This document shows positions 27,455 to 35,845 of a stretch of 64,000 nt of DNA, piece by piece; position 1 is the first letter of the stretch; each line of letters opens with the position of its first letter. This DNA is from CAZOLI01 sp964580675 (GTDB lineage Bacteria; Planctomycetota; MHYJ01; CAYXQY01), in contig CAZOLI010000011.1 in the NCBI GenBank assembly GCA_964580675.1, forward strand, positions 25,319 through 89,318. The letters are read 5' to 3'. The notes beneath the pieces were generated by a model. The model had not been told where the DNA came from. It did not search any database and was given only the letters and a program-made list of their open reading frames with translations. Both the position numbers and the translations under genes were made by a program.

Positions 27455-27670
27455 CGCACGGAGTGGCTTCGATGACGGTTTTGAAGAAAAGTAGTCCCCA
27501 ACGACAAAAAATTAACGTGTACTCCGTGCGAGGGTGTCGCCCTCCGTACACTACAACGAACACGGTAATTTCATGTCAGGAGTTTTGCGTCGGGAAATGG
27601 ATTCTGTTGTAGCGCACGAAGTGCAGCGGAGTGCGCGTTAGGTCATGTTCCCGGGCCCTTCTGAGTTCTC

Positions 27671-27688
27671 TTTATCCTTATCTTTATC
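27671..27688. repeat. Degenerate hexamer tandem repeat
   Basis: Three units read TTTATC, CTTATC, TTTATC. They sit in the loop of an inverted repeat, GGGCCCTT (27653-27660) and AAGGGCCC (27694-27701). Confidence 0.5.
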
Positions 27689-27776
27689 TTGAAAAGGGCC
27701 CACTCCCTCACGGTCGGGGCTCGGTCTTTGGTGATTTAATTTTCCTTCACCCCGGCTGAACGACACCTTTTTCCTC

Positions 27777-27824
27777 AACCAATCAATGAATCTACCAATC
27801 AACAAATCAACCAATCTACGAATC
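27777..27824. repeat. Degenerate octamer tandem repeat, six units
   Basis: Six consecutive 8-base units read AACCAATC, AATGAATC, TACCAATC, AACAAATC, AACCAATC, TACGAATC. The unit length never slips and all end in AATC. Confidence 0.75.
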
Positions 27825-27840
27825 AACGCCTAAACCCATC

Positions 27841-27889
27841 ACTCCTGACTCCTGACTCCTCACTCCTTACTCCTTACTCGTAACGCCTG
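27841..27889. repeat. Degenerate heptamer tandem repeat, seven units
   Basis: Seven consecutive 7-base units start with ACTCCTG twice and drift through ACTCCTC, ACTCCTT, ACTCCTT and ACTCGTA to ACGCCTG. Heptamer tandem repeats of this kind are known from heterocystous cyanobacteria (STRR sequences). Confidence 0.75.
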
Positions 27890-27936
27890 ACACTTCATTT
27901 TTCGTTGTTTCTGATATCTGTATTTTTGTTTGCCGT

Positions 27937-27960
27937 TCTTTGCGTCTTTGCGCCTCTGCG
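27937..27960. repeat. Degenerate octamer tandem repeat, three units
   Basis: The units are TCTTTGCG, TCTTTGCG and CCTCTGCG, a different sequence from the octamer at 27777. Confidence 0.65.
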
Positions 27961-27989
27961 TTAAATTAATTTTTTGTTGTTTTGTTCCT

Positions 27990-28017
27990 ATCGCCTACCG
28001 CCCATCGCCTATCGCCC
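27990..28017. repeat. Degenerate heptamer tandem repeat, four units
   Basis: The units are ATCGCCT, ACCGCCC, ATCGCCT and ATCGCCC. The unit length is constant. Confidence 0.65.
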
Positions 28018-28109
28018 GCTGTTTTCACGCATCACGCACAACCCCCGACGGTTCCTACCCCATCAACGAATCAGCCCAAAATCCTTATTTTTATCTTTGA
28101 AAATCCGCC

Positions 28110-28820
28110 TTATACCAGTACGTCCCACTGCTGTTGCGTATCCGGTGTGGCGTCCTCGACGAGTTCCACGGCGTCGAACGAGAACACCTCCTGCACGGCC
28201 TCCGTGAGTTTTTGCCGGGTCCGCTCCGGATCGGGTTTCCGATCGAGAAGCGATCGGACGGAGGTTACTCCCGCATCCTGGATGCCGCAGGGAACAATGC
28301 CGTCGAAATGGTCCATGTTCGGGAAGAGGTTAAAGGCAAATCCGTGCAGGGAGACCCAGCGAGCGATGCGGACCCCGACGGCACAGATTTTGTTTCCGTC
28401 CACCCAGACCCCGGGTCGTCCTTCCACCCGCTCCCCTTCGATGTCCCATGTTTCCAGAACTCGCAAAATAACCTCCTCCAGTGATTCCATGTACCAACGG
28501 ATGCTTTTCCGGTGCTGTCGAAGGTCGAAGATGGGATAACCCACAATCTGGCCGGGCCCGTGGTAGGTCACGTCCCCGCCGCGTCCTATCCGGAATACCT
28601 CAATTCCCTCCTCCTGGAGAAACTGATCGGGTCCCACAATATGTTCTTCTTCTCCGTTCTTCCCGAGGGTGTAGACCGGGTCGTGTTCGACGAAGATCAG
28701 GGAATCCGGAACCTCCCCGCTGTGTCGTGCTGCGTGAAGTTGTTTTTGAAAAGCCCAGACCGGTTCATAGGATTGACGTCCCAGATCCAGGATTCGAAGT
28801 GTATCGGAATTTTTGGCCAT
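28110..28820 (-). CDS. lipB: Octanoyltransferase
   Basis: LipB transfers octanoate from octanoyl-ACP to the lipoyl domains of dehydrogenase E2 or GcvH proteins, the first step of lipoate assembly. The 236-residue protein has RGGDVTYHGPGQ at 80-91, KICAVGVRI with the catalytic Lys144 and GIVPCGI with the catalytic Cys178. The SLHGFAFN segment between them is also conserved. All active-site parts are present, so it should be functional. lipA is not in the window. The gene ends at the border of the repeat-rich region and is followed by no clear terminator. Confidence 0.96.
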   Translation of the reverse strand: MAKNSDTLRILDLGRQSYEPVWAFQKQLHAARHSGEVPDSLIFVEHDPVYTLGKNGEEEHIVGPDQFLQEEGIEVFRIGRGGDVTYHGPGQIVGYPIFDLRQHRKSIRWYMESLEEVILRVLETWDIEGERVEGRPGVWVDGNKICAVGVRIARWVSLHGFAFNLFPNMDHFDGIVPCGIQDAGVTSVRSLLDRKPDPERTRQKLTEAVQEVFSFDAVELVEDATPDTQQQWDVLV

Positions 28821-28847
28821 GTATGCCTTCGCGTGTTAGGTGTGATG

Positions 28848-29834
28848 TCAGCCGCTGGACCGCCTGCCGACAATGGCTCGTTTGCACATTATTATATAAC
28901 GGGGAGAAACGGGGATAAACAGGAGAAGGTAGAGAATCAGAACGTGCACCCGGAGTGGACTCTGCTGGAGGGCTTTTTTTGCGTACGACCGGGCGGATTT
29001 GCGGTCACTGTTTCGAAGAGCCAAAACAAGGGCGTTTTGATACAGATCGGCCAGAAGTATGTTCCGATACTCTGCGAGAAACGGAAACTGTTTTACGGAT
29101 CGGTTGATGAACGGCATCTGAGACGAAACCGCTCGTTCGGGATTCGACCGGTCCAGAACGTCTCCCGTTGATCCGGGACGATCCTTTTTTTCCACGAGAA
29201 CGCGGTCCATTCGATACACTTTCCCTCTCGTTGCCGATTCCATCAGGAACAGGTGATCCGCCCGACGGCGGAGGGACGCGTCGAATCCGCCGATTCGGTT
29301 AACGATTGATCGCCGGACGAGTATGGATGAGGTAACGCCGGATATCCGGCCGAGAAACAGGTGCCGGATCAGTGCTTTTTTTCGGACCGGAATCTGCGGC
29401 CGGTGGATACGGATGCTGGTGCCGTCCGGGGTGGTTTCACGGACGTTTGTGATGGTCAGTGCGACGGAGGGCCGGTCCCGGAGCAGGTGTACCTGGTGTG
29501 ATAGTTTTTTTGGTTTCCAGCGATCATCCGCGTCCAGAAAGGCGATGAACCGACCGCTTGATGATCGAATGCCGGTGTTTCGAGCCGACCACGGACCGCT
29601 CTGTTCCTGGTAGATATATCGCACGTACCCGTTCCGGGTGTAAGGCTGAACCACCGACGCCGTCTCGTCCGTGGACCCGTCGTCCACGACAATGACCTCC
29701 ACCGAAACGAATTGCTGGTTCAGAGCACTATCAACAGCTCCGGAGATCCAGTCGGCCTCGTTGTGAGCCGGTATAACGACGGACACATTCGGGTCGGAAT
29801 TCCCGGTACCGGAACGGGTCTGGGGTGTGGACAA
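28848..29834 (-). CDS. GT2-family glycosyltransferase
   Basis: This 328-residue protein has a GT-A fold. The N-terminal VSVVIPAHNEADWI, VIVVDDGSTDET and FIAFLDADDRW motifs give the Asp-x-Asp-type metal and nucleotide-sugar site. The C-terminal 100 residues are basic and end in a hydrophobic segment that could tether the enzyme to the membrane. It begins at TTG 29834, preceded five bases upstream by AGAAGGA, which decides the start. That ribosome site sits 12 bases after the stop of the giant kinase-activator gene, so both are likely on one transcript. Its product is probably part of a surface glycan; the sugar is unknown. Confidence 0.88.
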   Translation of the reverse strand: MSTPQTRSGTGNSDPNVSVVIPAHNEADWISGAVDSALNQQFVSVEVIVVDDGSTDETASVVQPYTRNGYVRYIYQEQSGPWSARNTGIRSSSGRFIAFLDADDRWKPKKLSHQVHLLRDRPSVALTITNVRETTPDGTSIRIHRPQIPVRKKALIRHLFLGRISGVTSSILVRRSIVNRIGGFDASLRRRADHLFLMESATRGKVYRMDRVLVEKKDRPGSTGDVLDRSNPERAVSSQMPFINRSVKQFPFLAEYRNILLADLYQNALVLALRNSDRKSARSYAKKALQQSPLRVHVLILYLLLFIPVSPRYIIMCKRAIVGRRSSG

Positions 29835-29846
29835 GGGAATCCTTCT

Positions 29847-32800
29847 TCAGGAATTCATCACGTTATAAATGGTCTGTCGGGTGATGCCGAGCAACTCCGC
29901 CGCTTCGGCTTTGTTGCCGTCGGTTTTCTCAAGAGCCCTTCGAATTCGACGTTGTTTCTCCGATTGATTCAGGTTTTTCCATTTCTTCCGGTCACCGGAC
30001 CGCACGTGTTCTGTTTGTTTTGCCTTCCCGCCGGTGTCCGTTTCCCGGTTTAATTTCTGCATGTAATTGTAAACGGTCTGACGGGTAATTCCGAGAAGCC
30101 GGGCTGCCCTGGTTTTGTTTCCCCCCGTTTTCTCAAGTGCCTGTTTAATACGTCCTTTTTTGTCTTCAGGGGAAAGTGCCCGCCATACGGAAGGGGAAAC
30201 AGGTGAAATGTCGTCGGTCTCCGTTTCCTCCCGCTGAATTTCCTCCAGGGACAGATGGGTACTTGATTCCTGGAGATCGACCGGTTTTATGGTGGTTCTC
30301 GAACCGGCGAACATGGCCATCTGTCGGACTTTGCTGCGAAGTTCCCGCACATTTCCCGGCCAATCCCGTTGAAGCAATAGTTGAAGCAGTTCCTGGGATG
30401 GGTCCTTAACCTCTTCATTTCGTTCCTCCGCGATCTCCTCGAGAAAATACTGAACCAGGTCGGGGATGTCTTCCGGTCGTTCACGGAGTGGGGGAAGTGA
30501 AATTTTCGCGTCCTTTAGGCGGTAATACAGATCCTCCCGGAACCGATCTTCCGCAATTAGCTGTTCAAGGGATTCGTTGGTGGCGGAGAGAATGCGAACG
30601 TCCACCTCCCGTTCGGTTTCGCCCCCGACCCGGCGCACGCGACCGGTTTCAAGCACCCGCAGCAGCCGCTGCTGCATGTCCGGGCTCATACCGGTGACCT
30701 CGTCGAGAAACAGCGTCCCGCCATCGGCCTGTTCAAAAAGACCGGGTCTGTCCCGGGTTGCTCCGGTAAATGCTCCTTCAACGTGACCGAACAATTCGCT
30801 TTCCAGCATGTTTTCACTGAAGCGTGCGCAGTTGACGGCGAGGAACGACTCTTCACTCCGGGGACCATTGAAGTGAATTGCGCGTGCCACCAGTTCTTTG
30901 CCCGTTCCCGTTTCCCCCTCAATTAACACCGAAAGATCCGTAGGAATGACACGGTCCATCAGGTCGAACACCTCCTTCATGGGTTCAGAGGAGCCGATAA
31001 TGTTGTCGTAATCGTATCGGGTCTCCAGGGTCGATTGAAGTTGATCAAGCTTCCGTTTGGTCCTTTTGAGTTCCTTTTTCTGGTTTTCGTGTGTCCGGAC
31101 GTTCTCAAGATACGGAATCATTTCGTCGGCCAGTTCGGCCACCAGGTGGAGATCACGGTCGTCAAATGGGTGTTCTTCGGAATCATTTTCGAGATAAATA
31201 ATGCCGCGGGTTCCATCATCGATGTGTATGGGAACCGAAATAACGGACCGGGACCGTAGATCCTCGATGTTTGAAAGGGTACGAAACGTTTCGTCCTGAT
31301 CGGGATTCTGTATCAGGAGAGGGGCGTCCCGATTTAATGTGCGATCAAGGAGTTTTTTGCTGATGTGCTCCGTTGGTTTGTTTTGATCATCGTCCAGAAT
31401 AATGATCGAATCCGCGTTCAAGTTTGGGTTTTCCTCCCGGACCTCGGTCCGGGCGAGGACGCGGATGCCGTCCGATGCCTCCATAAGGACGTAACCCGAT
31501 CGGGCACCCGTGATGTCGGCGGCGGATTGAATTGTCGCCTCCAGGTTTTCCTCGAAATCCAGGTCGGATTTCAGAATTCGCTTGATAGCGGATACAAGGG
31601 CGGATCCGGCCACGGAGAACCGGAGGTGCGATGACGTGACGGTGGCATTGTCCGGGACCCGCTGGAGTTCGTCCCCGTCCGAGGATTCCGGTAATTTCTC
31701 CTGTCGTTCGCTACCGGATGTGGATTCCCGGAATAGAATGGTGTGGCGGGTTTGTTCCGGCTCCTGGGTCGGTTCCCGTTCCTGTGTAATGGTTCGCTTT
31801 CCCGGGGAACGCTCTCGACTGCTCAGTTTTTCAATTCGGGCAAACTGGTCAAGGATACGATCGGCCAGAGTGATGAAATTGCTGGATTCCGCCTGTTCCA
31901 GGGCATCCTGAACTTTGAGTGCACCGGAATGGCGGTTCTCGGTGACGTATTCAAACAATCCGCTGATGTACTCCCGTTGAATATTTCGTTTTAACCTCTC
32001 CCCTCCTTCCGTCTGATCGAGGCCCGTTTGCAGCCATTCCCCCACCCGGTCCTCGTAATTGTTCCGGAACGATGTCTCTCTGTAAAAATCCGATGTCATT
32101 AATAGGTTCAATACGGAGTGCAAATTGTGTATGCCCTGGTCTTCCTCCGTAAATTGTTCGGATGCTGTTTCTTCAACCAGTCTTCTCTCGAGGCGCAATG
32201 CCTTCTGAAATAATCCGGCCTTTTGTTCTTTCATTGCCTTTAGTTCCAGGGTTCGTTTTTCACCTCTATGTGTTTGTCTGTGCTGTTTTAATTCGTCCAG
32301 TTCCGACAGTATTTCCTCGGCCCCGGAGATGTTTTCCCGGAGGAGGTGCAATCGAACCCGGAGGTATTTTGATCCAAATTGAAATCCGGGGTGTTCCAGT
32401 TCCTCACTGAGTCGTTCCGCCTGATGGCATAATTCAAATGCTCGTTCGATGTTTTTGTATTCGTAGTGTATATCTCCAAGATAGCTGTAGCCAAACCACT
32501 GTCTTCGTTGATTATCCAGTGATTCACTGATTTCCAGCGCCCGTTCGGTCAATTGTTCGGCCTGTTCCAGGTTTCCAAGATGTTTCTCTATATAACCAAG
32601 ATTCAATCCGGCATGTGCTGTGAGTGGTTTGTCCCCCGTGGTTCTGGCTATGTCGTAGCATTTTCTGAATTCCTTCCGCGCCTTTTTTAACTGATTCTTC
32701 CCCTGAAAAAATGTGTTTCCCATGTTGAGATGGACACTGGCTCTTCCCGTTATGTTTTTCAGGTCGCGATTTAAAGCAAGAGCATTTTCATAATGGTTGA

Positions 32801-35642
32801 GGGCCGGTTCCGGTTGATTTTTTCGATAATACAGATTGCCTGTTCGTTTTTCGACTTCCGCTTCCATCTCTTTCAAACCGTTCTCCCGGTAAAACTGTAA
32901 CAACTCCTTCAGGGTGTCCAGCGACGCATCGAGTTTGTTTCGTTTGATCTGGATGCCGGTGATCTGTGTTTTGATGTCTGCTTCAAGTCGCTCTTTCCGG
33001 TCCGACGAATGGAGATAATCAAGCCGTTGCAGGGCAAGGTTAAATTTTTTGCTTGCTTCTGCAAGGCGTCCGCGAAATTTCCAGAGAAACCGGGCAAAGG
33101 AGGTTAGCAGTTTAATGCGTTCATAAATTACGTCATCCGGCATGGTTTGGGAGATTTGATGTTCCCCGGTCTCCAGATGCTTTTTGTAAAGAGATTCGGC
33201 CTGATCCGGTTCTTCCGATTGTTGAAGGGCCCTCGCCAGTTTTCGTGTGACCCGTATTCGTTGATCCGGATTTGGCGTTCCGTCGAGAATTTGACGGAAG
33301 TGAGATTTGGCCTCTTCGGGCTGGTTCTGGTCAAGGGAAAGCGTACCAAGTTTCTCATGAAGGTCATGGGATCGTTCCTCTGTTGTCTCCAGCTGGAGGA
33401 TCCGTTCGTAAAACCAGATGGCCCGGTTTCGAGCATGTCGTTTTTCCGCTTTTTCGGCCGCGCGGACACCGTATTCTCGAAACTCTTCATCCCTGTTCAG
33501 TTCCCAGGCAAATCGGGCGAGACGCTCCACATTGGTGTGGAAACGATCCGGTTCCCCCTCCGTCCACTCTTCAAGTTGGTCCATGAGCCGGGCGAGAATA
33601 TCGTGGATTCGTTCTGTATCGGTTCGTTCCCGCAGAATGGATTCGATTCGGTCCTGGGTCAGGTGATAGAAATTTTTGTCCCCCCTTGTTTCGTGTTCAA
33701 TAAATTGTTTCTGTTCCAGTCTGTTCAGTTCCACCCCGGGAAGCACCACCTCCTCCGGAAACATCTGATTCATGACCGAATGTGCAATTTTTCCTCCCCA
33801 CAGAACCAGGTGAAGAAGCCAGGATTCCGTTCGATCGGACAGACGATCCACGCGCTGTTCCAAAAGAACACCGGTTCGTTTGGGTGCCTCGATCAGTTTC
33901 CATTTTTCCCGGTCAAGTCGCCACTGATTCCGGTCGAACGTCAGAACGTCGGTTTCAGCACACATTCGAATCAGTTCTTCGACAATCAGTGGATTTCCCG
34001 GACCGGCTTTCGAGGTGATTTCGTCGATCACGGCGTTCGAGTCCCCTCCTATCATATGTTTTACAAGGGCACGGGTTTCCTCGTTCGAAAGCGGGTCGAG
34101 TGTTATTCGGTCGAGGTACCCCTCCTCGGATAATTTCCGGAATGTGTCTGCCTGTGGTCCTTCCCCGGAACGCTGCCATGCCCCGACGATAAGGAGACGG
34201 TGGTCCGGGTTGTTTATGGCGCTTATCCGAATCAGGGATTTGACAAGCCGGATGCTCATGTCATCCGCCGACGCCAGATCGTCGAGGAGCAGGAGAATCG
34301 GTTCCTCTTTTGCTGCTGTTACGAAGAAGGATGCGACCTGGTTCAGAAACCGAATTTGTTCTTTTTCTGAATCAAGCTCGGGAGGTTCTTCAAAATCGTA
34401 GCGGTTGGACAGAGAAGGTATGATTTTTCCGAGGTACGGCGCAAATTCGTTTACCGTTAATTGTCCATCTTCTTTGATCCTGTCCGATTCCGTTTCCAGG
34501 TTTCGTATTAACTGGTTAATTGGTTTCTTGAACAGCTGGTAAACTGATTCTTCCGCTCCTTTTGCCTGTCCCCGAAGGGTTGTGATGCCGTTGATTTGAG
34601 CATGAATGCGAAGCTCCTTAAGAAGACGTGATTTGCCAATGCCCCGTTCCCCTTCCAGGAGCACACTCCGATTGTTCTCTTCGCCCTCACACGTTTTTGC
34701 CAGCTTTTTCCTCAAAAATGTCAGTTCTTCTTCCCGACCGACGGTTTTCAAACTTACCGTGTATCCTTTTAGTGTTTCTTCCGTTTCCTGTCGGTAGTCC
34801 GAATCCGTTAGTTCTGAAAGGGCCTGAATAATTTCTCCGCCCGATGGTCGACGTCCCGGCTGTTTGGAAAGAAGTTTGTGAATGAGGGCTTCGAGTCTGG
34901 CGGGTACATCCTCCGCAAGGGGCTCCAGGGACGATACCGGTTTTTTCAGGTGTTTTCGCAGGACCTCCTCGGACGTCTCCCCTCGAAACGGAGGTTTTCC
35001 GGACAGCTGCTCGTAAAGGACAACCCCGAGTGCATACAGGTCCACACGACCATCGAGAGGTTCCCGACGAATAATCTCCGGGGCCATGTACGAGGGGGTT
35101 CCCTTGATTTCCATTCCACCGGAGAGCGTCTGCCGGTCGGCCAGGCCAAAGTCGATGAGTTTGATCAATTCGGTTGTTAATGACTCCTCGTCGGTTTCAT
35201 CGGACGAGGTAAGTACCATAATGTTGCCCGGTTTAACGTCATGATGAATCAGGTCCCGGGCGTGTAAAAACTGAAGCCCACGACAGATGGAGACCACAAC
35301 GTCACACAGGGATTCCCAGGAGCGGTTCTTTTCTTCTTTTCGCAGGGAATTCCCCCGAAGGTACTCCGCGGAAAGGAAGGTGCTTCCTTCCAGTTCGTCC
35401 GGGCCCTTCTCGATCCGGCCAAAACCGTAAACCTGCTCTATGTTCGGGTGATGAATGCCGGAGAGAATTTCATACTCGTTCCGGAGCGAATCCAACCGGG
35501 CCTTACTTACCCGATCGGACCGCATAATCTTTAAAACAACACTACGGTTTTCCTCCACCTCGTCCCGGACCCGGAAAATCCGTCCCATCCCTCCCTCCCC
35601 CACTTGTTCCTGGATCCGATATCGGTTGTTTATAAGTGTCAT
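29847..35642 (-). CDS. Ser/Thr kinase, STAND-type ATPase, TPR, GAF and sigma-54 activator fusion
   Basis: This is one intact 1931-codon frame. Residues 8-280 form a Ser/Thr protein kinase with GEGGMG at 15-20, Lys38, HHDVKPGN at 133-140 (His for the usual Arg of HRD), DFG at 164-166 and APE. Residues 300-650 form a signalling ATPase with Walker A GERGIGKS at 331-338. About 735-1250 is a TPR-like helical array and about 1350-1500 a GAF domain. About 1540-1785 is a sigma-54 AAA+ domain with GETGTGKE near 1576 and GAFTGA near 1622. Two Fis-type helix-turn-helix motifs end the protein (about 1829-1864 and 1897-1930). Kinase sensing coupled directly to sigma-54 activation is implied. There is no receiver domain. 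A GT2 gene follows 12 bases downstream. Confidence 0.92.
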   Translation of the reverse strand: MTLINNRYRIQEQVGEGGMGRIFRVRDEVEENRSVVLKIMRSDRVSKARLDSLRNEYEILSGIHHPNIEQVYGFGRIEKGPDELEGSTFLSAEYLRGNSLRKEEKNRSWESLCDVVVSICRGLQFLHARDLIHHDVKPGNIMVLTSSDETDEESLTTELIKLIDFGLADRQTLSGGMEIKGTPSYMAPEIIRREPLDGRVDLYALGVVLYEQLSGKPPFRGETSEEVLRKHLKKPVSSLEPLAEDVPARLEALIHKLLSKQPGRRPSGGEIIQALSELTDSDYRQETEETLKGYTVSLKTVGREEELTFLRKKLAKTCEGEENNRSVLLEGERGIGKSRLLKELRIHAQINGITTLRGQAKGAEESVYQLFKKPINQLIRNLETESDRIKEDGQLTVNEFAPYLGKIIPSLSNRYDFEEPPELDSEKEQIRFLNQVASFFVTAAKEEPILLLLDDLASADDMSIRLVKSLIRISAINNPDHRLLIVGAWQRSGEGPQADTFRKLSEEGYLDRITLDPLSNEETRALVKHMIGGDSNAVIDEITSKAGPGNPLIVEELIRMCAETDVLTFDRNQWRLDREKWKLIEAPKRTGVLLEQRVDRLSDRTESWLLHLVLWGGKIAHSVMNQMFPEEVVLPGVELNRLEQKQFIEHETRGDKNFYHLTQDRIESILRERTDTERIHDILARLMDQLEEWTEGEPDRFHTNVERLARFAWELNRDEEFREYGVRAAEKAEKRHARNRAIWFYERILQLETTEERSHDLHEKLGTLSLDQNQPEEAKSHFRQILDGTPNPDQRIRVTRKLARALQQSEEPDQAESLYKKHLETGEHQISQTMPDDVIYERIKLLTSFARFLWKFRGRLAEASKKFNLALQRLDYLHSSDRKERLEADIKTQITGIQIKRNKLDASLDTLKELLQFYRENGLKEMEAEVEKRTGNLYYRKNQPEPALNHYENALALNRDLKNITGRASVHLNMGNTFFQGKNQLKKARKEFRKCYDIARTTGDKPLTAHAGLNLGYIEKHLGNLEQAEQLTERALEISESLDNQRRQWFGYSYLGDIHYEYKNIERAFELCHQAERLSEELEHPGFQFGSKYLRVRLHLLRENISGAEEILSELDELKQHRQTHRGEKRTLELKAMKEQKAGLFQKALRLERRLVEETASEQFTEEDQGIHNLHSVLNLLMTSDFYRETSFRNNYEDRVGEWLQTGLDQTEGGERLKRNIQREYISGLFEYVTENRHSGALKVQDALEQAESSNFITLADRILDQFARIEKLSSRERSPGKRTITQEREPTQEPEQTRHTILFRESTSGSERQEKLPESSDGDELQRVPDNATVTSSHLRFSVAGSALVSAIKRILKSDLDFEENLEATIQSAADITGARSGYVLMEASDGIRVLARTEVREENPNLNADSIIILDDDQNKPTEHISKKLLDRTLNRDAPLLIQNPDQDETFRTLSNIEDLRSRSVISVPIHIDDGTRGIIYLENDSEEHPFDDRDLHLVAELADEMIPYLENVRTHENQKKELKRTKRKLDQLQSTLETRYDYDNIIGSSEPMKEVFDLMDRVIPTDLSVLIEGETGTGKELVARAIHFNGPRSEESFLAVNCARFSENMLESELFGHVEGAFTGATRDRPGLFEQADGGTLFLDEVTGMSPDMQQRLLRVLETGRVRRVGGETEREVDVRILSATNESLEQLIAEDRFREDLYYRLKDAKISLPPLRERPEDIPDLVQYFLEEIAEERNEEVKDPSQELLQLLLQRDWPGNVRELRSKVRQMAMFAGSRTTIKPVDLQESSTHLSLEEIQREETETDDISPVSPSVWRALSPEDKKGRIKQALEKTGGNKTRAARLLGITRQTVYNYMQKLNRETDTGGKAKQTEHVRSGDRKKWKNLNQSEKQRRIRRALEKTDGNKAEAAELLGITRQTIYNVMNS

Positions 35643-35845
35643 CGCTCGATATGACTGCTTTCCTTATAATCATAAAGGATATACAAACCCGGCAAACCCG
35701 ATTTCATTGGTGTTATATCTTACCGCACATATTGTAAAATGTAAAAATGGCGTAAATTTCGTTTTACTTTTTCGGTTCCCGTGGATCCTGAAGGGTTGTT
35801 GGGGTGATCATTGTACGATAGACTACACGGGATGGAAGAAGGTCA

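Larger units (their letters stand above)
27191..28109. other. Non-coding repeat-rich region
   Basis: This 919-base gap holds no supportable gene; frames inside it are short and interrupted. The left half (27250-27643) is a run of hairpins and a perfect 16 bp palindrome. The right half (27671-28105) is a patchwork of degenerate 6-8 bp tandem repeats in pyrimidine-rich DNA. A bulged hairpin, GAGCAT with ATGCTC, at 27250-27277 might end the adenosyltransferase transcript. Base composition differs visibly from the flanks. Confidence 0.7.

Noticed and set aside
27427..27612. A 61-codon frame within the repeat-rich gap
   Set aside because: It runs across several hairpins, has no ribosome site worth noting and no protein-like composition.
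27777..28017. Short repeats considered as a CRISPR array
   Set aside because: Units are 7-8 bases, directly abutting, degenerate and without spacers; no cas genes are nearby.
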